Shown here: piece after piece, positions 27,234 through 35,500 of the stretch
How the letters are laid out: every line of letters starts with the position of its first letter
Numbering within the stretch: position 1 is the stretch's first letter
Source: a virus
IMG/VR virus record: IMGVR_UViG_3300035180_001452
Coordinates: 1 to 64,000 of that record
DNA: 64,000 nucleotides
Strand: one strand, 5' to 3'
Notes under the pieces: generated by a model
What the model saw: the letters and a program-made list of their open reading frames with translations, nothing else
What the model was told of the DNA's origin: nothing
The model's database searches: none
Made by a program: the position numbers and the translations under genes

Positions 27234-28148
27234 TTAAACAGGATCCGGTGACCCCGCTACAGTTCCTATAGCCGGTCCAGGAGCAGTGAATGGATTAGGA
27301 TCTGGTGCATGTGCTGGAGGATTGTCTCTAATGTTATCGGCATCATACCCAAACGTATGATCAGCCCTACGCTTTAGATAATCCCTAAAGTCATCAGCAT
27401 AAATACCATGAAGCTCTGCTATATTATTATATAGTTCATATAAGCTTTTAGTAACATCAAGAACTTCTTGTAAACGAAGTCTTTTTGCTGGAGGAGCTTC
27501 TGGATCTAGAGAATCAAGCTTTGCTCTAACCTGTTCTCCAAACTGTCGAAAATGATGGGCTTCTAGGATAGCTTCTCCATGTAGAGTCTGATGGTAATGT
27601 AGTGCTTTATCTGGGTCATGCTCTGTAGCATCAGGATGTAGATCAAACATACTTGGTAATCTACCGGGGTTGGCTGATGGCATGTCGTCATCGGCATCAT
27701 CCGTGGCTACACTCTTAGGTGCGCCCTTTGTAACGCTTTCTTTTGCTACTGCCATAGCTAGCTGGGTATGCAGTCTGGCCGCTTCCCAAAAAGCCATGCC
27801 TCTCTTTGAGTGAAAGTCTCCCATGGCTTCATGAGTTTTAATTACCGGGTCGTATTTGCTGCTGCCATCAGGTGCTAGAGGAACGTCTACAAACTGAGTC
27901 TCTGCATCAGGAGCTTCGCTCTTAGTAAACTGTAGAGGATTACCAGGATTAGGCACCATATCCGGAACCTGCGCAGGAGGAGCACCCACTCCGGTAGTTC
28001 TTGCCTTCTTTAATGCATCATAGTGCTGCATAGCAATTTTCAAGTCCTGGTTATACAGCTTGATAGTATACTTCCTAGCTTCCCCATGACTGATCTTACC
28101 CATATTACCTGTATCTAAACGAACAGGTCTATAACTAAACTTACCCAT
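27234..28148 (-). CDS. Hypothetical hydrophilic protein, 304 aa
   Basis: Unrecognised protein whose composition differs from its neighbours: rich in Asp, Ala, Pro and His, with long helices ([25 protein letters not shown]; '[24 protein letters not shown]') separated by Pro-rich linkers ([19 protein letters not shown]) and a Pro/Ala-rich tail. No signal peptide or membrane segment. AGGAGAATACT precedes ATG 28148. Its position between the gp25-like wedge gene and the glycosyltransferase suggests an accessory inserted in the baseplate cluster; a structural or scaffold role is possible but unsupported. Confidence 0.6.
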   Translation of the reverse strand: MGKFSYRPVRLDTGNMGKISHGEARKYTIKLYNQDLKIAMQHYDALKKARTTGVGAPPAQVPDMVPNPGNPLQFTKSEAPDAETQFVDVPLAPDGSSKYDPVIKTHEAMGDFHSKRGMAFWEAARLHTQLAMAVAKESVTKGAPKSVATDDADDDMPSANPGRLPSMFDLHPDATEHDPDKALHYHQTLHGEAILEAHHFRQFGEQVRAKLDSLDPEAPPAKRLRLQEVLDVTKSLYELYNNIAELHGIYADDFRDYLKRRADHTFGYDADNIRDNPPAHAPDPNPFTAPGPAIGTVAGSPDPV

Positions 28149-28160
28149 AATAGTATTCTC

Positions 28161-28574
28161 CTAACTAAGCTCTCGAATTTTTCCTTCTTTAAGATCTAAG
28201 GCTACTGATAAAGTAGACTGCTCTCCATCATAAGTAATTATAATGGTTGACATTATAGTAAACTTATCCACTGGTATTGTAACTATTTCTATCTCTTCTG
28301 ATGTTAGAAATCCATCATGTGTTAAAGCTCCAACAATTAGCTGCTCCATAAGATCGCCAGTATCCTTACTATTAGGCTCTCCTACTAGCTGTTCTAGGGA
28401 TGCCCCACACTCTGGCTCTAGTATCCAGTCTCCTATAACTGTTTTTAGTCTAAACATGCAGCTTTGTAATAGAGCATCCACCCCTTCGCTATGTAAGAAA
28501 TCTCCGTCTGGTCCAATCTCTGGCTCACCATCAATGTTCATCCATATATCAGACAATATATTAGAGCTAGGCAT
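28161..28574 (-). CDS. gp25-like baseplate wedge protein, 137 aa
   Basis: Matches the gp25/GPW (DUF2634-like) wedge family in size and pattern: an N-terminal strand region (DIWMNIDGEPEIGPDGDF), then ALLQSCMFRLKTVIGDWILEPECGASL with the family's 'R..t..GEw.ld...G' core, then 'LIVGALTHDGFLTSEEIEIV' and two beta strands. This protein forms the core wedge with baseplate J. The ATG overlaps the last base of the upstream stop. AAAGAGG precedes the start. Length is typical. Confidence 0.75.
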   Translation of the reverse strand: MPSSNILSDIWMNIDGEPEIGPDGDFLHSEGVDALLQSCMFRLKTVIGDWILEPECGASLEQLVGEPNSKDTGDLMEQLIVGALTHDGFLTSEEIEIVTIPVDKFTIMSTIIITYDGEQSTLSVALDLKEGKIRELS

Positions 28575-29146
28575 TATTTTGTAACCTCTTTTAGTAAGTC
28601 CTTTATTCCAGATAAGAAGTCAGGAACTACAGCTACATTAAATAAAGGCTTACTATTAAATATTTCTGAAAACTTAATAGGATGCTGGTCTCCATAGGGC
28701 GTACCAGTTAGAAAGTATGCGTCTCCTCCTAACCATTGTTTAAAAGTTACCGGAGATAGATCTGGTATCTCGCTCTTGGGGCCTAGAGTAGACGTAGAGA
28801 AAAGGTTAGCTTTATAAGTTAGCCATTTAGAGTTAAGGGGAGTATTGTTTATAGCGAAGGAATTACTTTCAGTAAGATTTATGTTAGCATCTGAAGTACT
28901 AGTTACTAAATGGTTACCTATTATTACTACAGCTCCAGTCTCTCCATCTAATATTATTCTAGAGTTTCCGGCAAATAGTTCTAGAGCACCATCTTCTCTG
29001 ATATGTACCCCAACATTTTGTGTCGGATGTTTTAGCCCTATTTCATTAGGTAGGGTAGTTTTAGCTGACTCAGAAAATTCCTTAAGTAATTTCTCCTTAG
29101 GCTTCTTTAAATCTTCCAGCTTTTTTTCTAGTGTTGCCTTGTCCAT
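28574..29146 (-). CDS. Baseplate/spike-associated protein, 190 aa
   Basis: Helical, Lys-rich N-terminus (KKLEDLKKPKEKLLKEF), then a run of short strands: VGVHIREDGALELFAGNSRIILDGETGAVVIIGNHLV, typical of spike or needle beta-structures in which 'I-x-x-D-G-x-[IV]-x-[IL]' units stack, followed by a mixed C-terminal region. It sits directly between the OB-fold protein and the gp25-like wedge, the place where central spike components are encoded in comparable clusters. AAGGAATTGAT precedes ATG 29146. Assigned to the spike by context and strand pattern only. Confidence 0.6.
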   Translation of the reverse strand: MDKATLEKKLEDLKKPKEKLLKEFSESAKTTLPNEIGLKHPTQNVGVHIREDGALELFAGNSRIILDGETGAVVIIGNHLVTSTSDANINLTESNSFAINNTPLNSKWLTYKANLFSTSTLGPKSEIPDLSPVTFKQWLGGDAYFLTGTPYGDQHPIKFSEIFNSKPLFNVAVVPDFLSGIKDLLKEVTK

Positions 29147-29147
29147 A

Positions 29148-29528
29148 TCAATTCCTTAGCCTTCCAGAAACTGCTATAGTCTTACCATCTCTAGGTAAGG
29201 TATCTTCATCAGGTCTAGATGTTACTGTATAATACTCTCCAGGTGGTTCTATAGCTACAATCTTTGCGTGAGTATACTGCCCTTGTGGGCAGCTCATAAC
29301 CGCTACAGCCCCAACTCTCACCTCACCCGGTATAACACCCTTTGGGGGTTCTGGAACGGCTCTATTATATAATCGTATATGCCCTGCTCCTGTAGGATTA
29401 CTTATTTCTACCGTACATAGTTTATTCTTATGATCATAGTCTACTATTATTCCAGAGAAGGAAGTAGCTCTACCTTCTATACTTTTTGTTATTAGTTTTT
29501 CTATTTCCAGCTTAAACTCTGATGGCAT
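29148..29528 (-). CDS. OB-fold baseplate/spike protein (gpV/gp5-like), 126 aa
   Basis: Short protein whose central region has the phage baseplate OB-fold pattern: SFSGIIVDYDHKNKLCTVEI, then HIRLYNRAVPEPPKGVIPGEVRVGAVAVMSCPQGQYTHAKIVAIE, with 'vG..V.v....G....a.Iv' at the end as in the gpV/gp5 N-domain. In tailed phages this domain sits between hub and needle. Its gene follows the hub gene, as expected. GAGGG precedes ATG 29528, and an extended -10-like element is located at 29550-29558 in the 42-base gap. Confidence 0.65.
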   Translation of the reverse strand: MPSEFKLEIEKLITKSIEGRATSFSGIIVDYDHKNKLCTVEISNPTGAGHIRLYNRAVPEPPKGVIPGEVRVGAVAVMSCPQGQYTHAKIVAIEPPGEYYTVTSRPDEDTLPRDGKTIAVSGRLRN

Positions 29529-29549
29529 TAGTACTATCCCTCTAATTTT

Positions 29550-29558
29550 ATTATAGCA
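29550..29558 (-). promoter_or_regulatory. Extended -10-like promoter element before spike/wedge genes
   Basis: Minus-strand TGC-TATAAT inside TATTATGCTATAATAAAATTAG, about 20 bases upstream of ATG 29528 and just after the hub stop. Nearly identical to the element at 60137-60145 (both TATGCTATAATAAAAT). Confidence 0.55.
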
Positions 29559-29570
29559 TAATACATATTT

Positions 29571-32500
29571 TTATAGCCTACCATATGCATCTGGGTTGAA
29601 TTTTCTTAATGGAGTGTTTAAAACTACAACTGAACCTGTATGAGGAGCCTCCATAACCATACCATCTCCAGCATATATTCCTACATGAGTAGCTATTCCG
29701 TTGCTTAATTTAAAGACTAGATCTCCTGGTTTCAGATCTTTTTCTTGTATTTTTGTACACATCTTATACTGTACATTAGCAGTTCTTGGTATATCTCTAC
29801 CAAGATTTTTAAAGACTGCTTGAACAAATCCAGAGCAATCTAGTCCATTATTACTGCTAAGATTAGACATATCACCGCCATACACATATTTCTTACCCTC
29901 AAAAGATTTAGCCGCATTAAATAAACTGTCTTTAGTGATAGGTTGTACTGGTATATTTCCGGTTGTACCATCGTCCATAATAAGATCTGTATTAGTACCA
30001 GTACTATTAATAGTTTCATTTAGTTTATCAATATATTTATTAAAGTTGTCTTCTTGAATTTCTGGAATCTTAGGAAACTGCATATTGTTTTCTTCAGGAT
30101 TGTTTGGATTCCACCCACTATCTGATCCAGGAAATACAAGATCAGCTAGAAATGGAACAATAGAACCTAGAAAATCTTTATCGGCAGAAGAGAGTATACT
30201 TGCCCAAAACCAATCGCTAGTAGATATTGGGTCTCCAATTACAGCCCCCATGTGTCCTTCTATACCAGCGGAAAATTCTAGATCATTAACTTTAAGTGGC
30301 ATTATAACTACACTTTGGCTACTAGATAACCATCTACCTATCGTATCTCCTATAGTTGACGTTAAGAGAATGCCTACTGCTGCCGCTGCAATATCAAGAA
30401 GATCTATAGCTCCTTTTGCTCCGCTAGCTACACCTTTAGCAGCAGCTTTAGCTTTTTTGCTCCCTTTAACAACCTCAGCTGCTTTTACAGTTTTAGCTGC
30501 CTTGCCTGCTTTGTTAGCTGCAGCAGTCTTAACGGCCTTACCTGTCTTTTTAGCTGCGGCAGCTACGGCTTCTTCATCTTGAGCTTCTTTACTCATAAAT
30601 TCAGCGACTTTCTTACCCGCTTTAGAAGAAGCCCAAGTAGTCTTTGCATAATTTATAATATTAGTAGTATGTTTTCCAACCTCTGCTTTCTTTATCAGCC
30701 CATATATCTTATTACCCCACTGATTAGCGGTAACCCTAGCGGTTACCATATCTTTTACTTCAGGAGCATATTTTTCTATAAACTCTGATGTCTTTACTAC
30801 TACACCATTAGACTTAAGTTTATTTTTAATAGATTCGTATGCCTTTAATAGCCCATTTCTAGTTTTTATAAGATCCTTCTCAGTTACATTTTTCGAGAGC
30901 TTCGCTGCTTTACCAACAATAGCACTTTTAATCTTAGAGTTGGACAGTCTTCTAATTATATGCCCAAGTGAGTATCTCCATATTCTATATGAAGCATAAC
31001 TATAGCCTATTCTAGCTAGAGAAAACCACATAGAAGACTCTACATGACCTGCAGTAGCTACTAAACAATCTGGAGAGACTACAGTAATATATCCAGCATC
31101 TAATGAAAAGTGGTTAGTAACTTCTTTTACCTGTACTAGTCCATTCATTAGTGTAGAAGCGTCTATAAGATAAACATAGTCCCATGGAAAGATATAAGGA
31201 TCCCCAGATATAATAGATCCACCTTGATACATATCTGCTAGAGAATCTCTAATAAGCATAACTGAAGTAGTATTAGCTGCTGTATTAACAGTATTAATAT
31301 TTCCAAAAGATATTGCATTAGCAATGCTTTGAATTCCTTCAAGTCCATATAAAGTACCAGACAATAGCCCACTGTTATTTACAATAGTTTTCTGGTGCTC
31401 TGGAAATATGTCAGAGTCTGCTTTCATTATATCGCCTTCTCTGATAACCGTCCTTATTGCCCCTCCATATATATACTTACTTTGACAGTTAGTTATAACA
31501 TTTTCATCAGTAGCAATAATATTACTAGCTATAAGATTATGCCCACTGCATATAATATGTATCTGAGAAAAAGTCTTACTGTCCATAAGAGCCATATATT
31601 TTTCTATATTATCATTAGGAAGCTTACTGGCGTTAACATTTCCATCTTTATACTTGTAATAGAATGGGAACGAGCTTTTACCAAAGAATAGCGTGCTTCT
31701 ATAATCAAATGGCCTAACTGCAGCTATAAAATCAGGTATTGCCTTCCTACATGTTTCAATTACTTTCCAAGGAGAAGCATCTTCTATCTGCACTCCTATT
31801 AAAGTTTGTCCTTGTAAATGGGCAAGCATTCCATTAACAGTAAGCCAGTTTTGCCATGCAGTACTGTTATTATCTGGATCCTGCTTACTGTTATATAAGT
31901 TTACTCCTATCTCACCTAGAGAGTAAGTAGGCATGAAATTATTATCAGAGCTCCATGCAATAGAATAGTCTAGTGATCCAAAGTGAGATATGCCATAGGG
32001 GTTATTATATTGCCATCGACCAGCTGATACTGCTGATACTAAATCCCAAGATGGCCTGAACAATTCTCCTATAATATTTCTAGGCTCTTTACCATGAAGA
32101 GCAAAGATTCCAGTATTTTGAAACATGTTGTGCTCTTTTTGTTTTTGTACTGAACTATCATATATCATATAGGAGTCTGTATCTGGAAACGGCTTCATAA
32201 GTTCTATGGCATCACCTAAGGCTATTACTTGACAATACCTATCTGCTACAGGTACTTCTGATATCACACCATTAAACTTTACAGGGTACTTAGATGCATC
32301 ACTATTTCCTGTATAGTAAGTTGTTCCTCTTCTTCTAGCAAACCACGTGCCATTAGGCGTGGTTGGACACCACACTATCCCAGTATGTTTTATCTTTACC
32401 GGGAAGTGCTCTCCAACTTTAAGGTGTGGGGTATTACTAAAGGTTAGTATATATTCTAGACAGTTTGCTTTTCTGTTATACCGCTGGCGAAGGTTAGTCT

Positions 32501-35500
32501 TCTTACCAGCAAGAATACAAGCAAGCTCTATAGGAACTAGTTTCTCTGGTTCTTTTTGTATTATAGAACCTTCTTCCTTATCTAGATCTTTACCAGCTAT
32601 TACTCGTAGTAAAATCTCTAGCTGACCTAGCGTTAGTTCTTTTATCCAGTCTGAGGAGATTATTTTTCTAGGAGCAATTTCTAGTAGATCTTTAGAAGCA
32701 GAACGACTTAAGCAGAAGAACGGAATATCCTTATACGAGCCTTTCTTTTCCGTCCATCTAGGAGGAGAGTTCTTTGTACTTGGACCTCCCTTACTAAGAG
32801 ACGAGGAGATAGGCCCAAATAGTTTTTCTAGTAGATGGCTTATTCTATTACGACTTTCGTTACTTAGTCTTGCTCTCTTAGCTAGCTCAACCTGCTTTCT
32901 GTCTTGGTTAGGCTTTATAGTTCCTGCTACTATAAACCATCCTACTAGTTCTACTAGCTCGTCAGAATACTTTTTATCCTTAGGTAAATCATTATTAACC
33001 GCTGCTACAGGAATACTTTCGCTAGGCAACAGCTCTTTAGACGTAGTCCACTTCCTAGCTACGGATTCATCTTTCCCGGTATCTAAATTAATAACAGGCC
33101 ACTTATGATCTAATGTAGTAAGAGAGGAGTGCTTAGGCCCATCTAGATATAGTAAATCCTCTCCTTCTACATCGTAGACGTTAACTCTAGATACTTGTTG
33201 CCACTCAGACTTTCCTGTGCTATGGTTTAGTGTAAGAACAGTGTCTCCTTCTTTTAGGTCTGTGTACTTACACCAGCCATTACTGGTTAATATTTCAGTT
33301 TCTTCATCCGCACAACCGTACCCTAGCCGTATATGTAGCCTAGCTCCTGGTCTAAGCATCATAGATCTTGCCCATTGGCTCCAACGTCTTTCTAGATCTT
33401 CTCCTATAAGTCCTGAAAGGAACTGTGATACACCACTAGTAACAGCCTCCATAGTCCACGTATTTATAGTGTTTTGTCTATCTTCAAGAGCTACACTTGT
33501 AGCGGTTGATGTGAGCTTACCGTATAAGTTTGAAAATGTTATAGTAGCTACATCTACCGGATCTTTTCTAGACTGTACTATGTCTATAGAATTTATTCCA
33601 TGGGCTCCGTACATATGATCCCATACTCTTTCTACTCCAATCCACCTACCACCATCAACTATAACTACTAAGTACGCTGGGAAAGCTCCAACTAGTCTGC
33701 TTTCATGTGACTTATTCCTAAGATCATTAAACATATTTCTAATTCTATTAGTAATATTACCTATATCATCATCGGATTCTAGTTTTATATCAAAATTATT
33801 ATCATCAGCAGATATTTCTACGTTATACTTTTTTGTATAGTCCTCAGGCATTTTAGCCATGTAGCTGTATAGCACACCATTACCACCATCAACACATCCA
33901 GGTGGAAGATCTTTCTTGAGAATTTTAGAATAGTGCTCTTCACCTTCCATTGTCCTCCACGAGCCATCTACAGGAATAAGCTCCTCTTCGTGTACATCAT
34001 ATGCATCATACTCAGAAAAAGCGGATTTTGGTATAAATGATGCTTCAAAACATAGTCTTGTTATATCATAAATCTTAATTTTTCTATTCATAAGATCATT
34101 TAGTAACTTTGTCTTATATGGTTCTGGTACTTTAGCTTTTGTTAAAACGTTATAATAACTATCATGTCTTTTCCTTTCTCCATTACTTGCACTTGGAGTA
34201 TTATGTAGAGAAGATACATTTCCTCCTTGATTCCACCAGTCTTTCATTTCTCGTATATCGTCAACATAATTCTGAGCCTCAGAAGACATATGACCTCTAG
34301 CTACTGTACCTGTTCCAGATAAATGCGCCCATAAAGCTTTTCTAACATCACCATTATACTTTTCTAGGTATCCAGCTATTCTAGCTATTCCTACAGTTAC
34401 ATTGACTATAGGATCTTCTAGATTATATATGTTATGGTTTTTACTAAACCCACTATTTACCAAAAATGATTTTACTGCATTAACATCGTCTTTATTAAGC
34501 TGCATTAAACCTATATAACCTTTTTCATTTGCAGATAAAGATCTACCGTCAGACTCTCTAAGTATTATTCCTACTATCAAACCATCATCTAGTCCTTTTA
34601 CATTATTAAAGTATCTCTGCCTAATTTCACTAATCTGATTTCGTATAGGACTAGTTATTCTATTGACTCCGCCCACATGAGCTGAAATACCTGTTGGTCT
34701 CGAATACTTAGATCTATCTACTCCATTAGCAGCTGGTACATTACTATTGCTAGATGCAGAGGCTTTATTAGCAGCTGGTACATTACTATTGCTAGATGCA
34801 GAGTCTTCATCATCATCTTGTGTATCTTCTTTATTTCTACTTCTAGCTCTAGCATCTAGTACCTTGTCATAGTACTCCTTTAGTCGCTTCTCTTGATACT
34901 TCCTAAATTTCTTATCCTTATCTTTAATATAGTCGTTAGGTGGCTCCTCCTCTTCTTCAAATTTTTTTCCGGGAGTAAGAAAGAACCTGCCTCCAAAGTC
35001 ATCATAGCATAATAGGCTACCAAAACCGGGGCTAGTCTCTCCAATATTAGTATCTAATAACTCCTTAGTTATTTTTCTTGGATCTTTATGTGGCGGGCAG
35101 TAAAAGTCAGGATCCACGTATCCTAATGGATCTCCTGAAATATCTAGTAAAGTTATTGTTTCTAAGTTATCTTTAGATAGATCTATATTCTTTAGCATAG
35201 AAGCTAAATAATGCTCTCCCTCTACACCTCCTGCTGCGCGTCCCGTACTATAAAAATACTTAAGTAGACTAATCCAATAGTCTAGTTTTCTATTTGAAGG
35301 AAGGTACATATCTGGGTACAGTTCTATCATACGAAGTCTAGTAGCTAGTGTAGATGATTTCCACATTCTATCTATAGGAGATTCTCCTATTTTTTCTATA
35401 AGAATGTCTTTATAGTTATTGGTAGTTTTATTTATAATCTTTTTTATATCTTCTGGAGTATTACCACTATATGGTTCAGGAACTATATCTTTATATTTAG

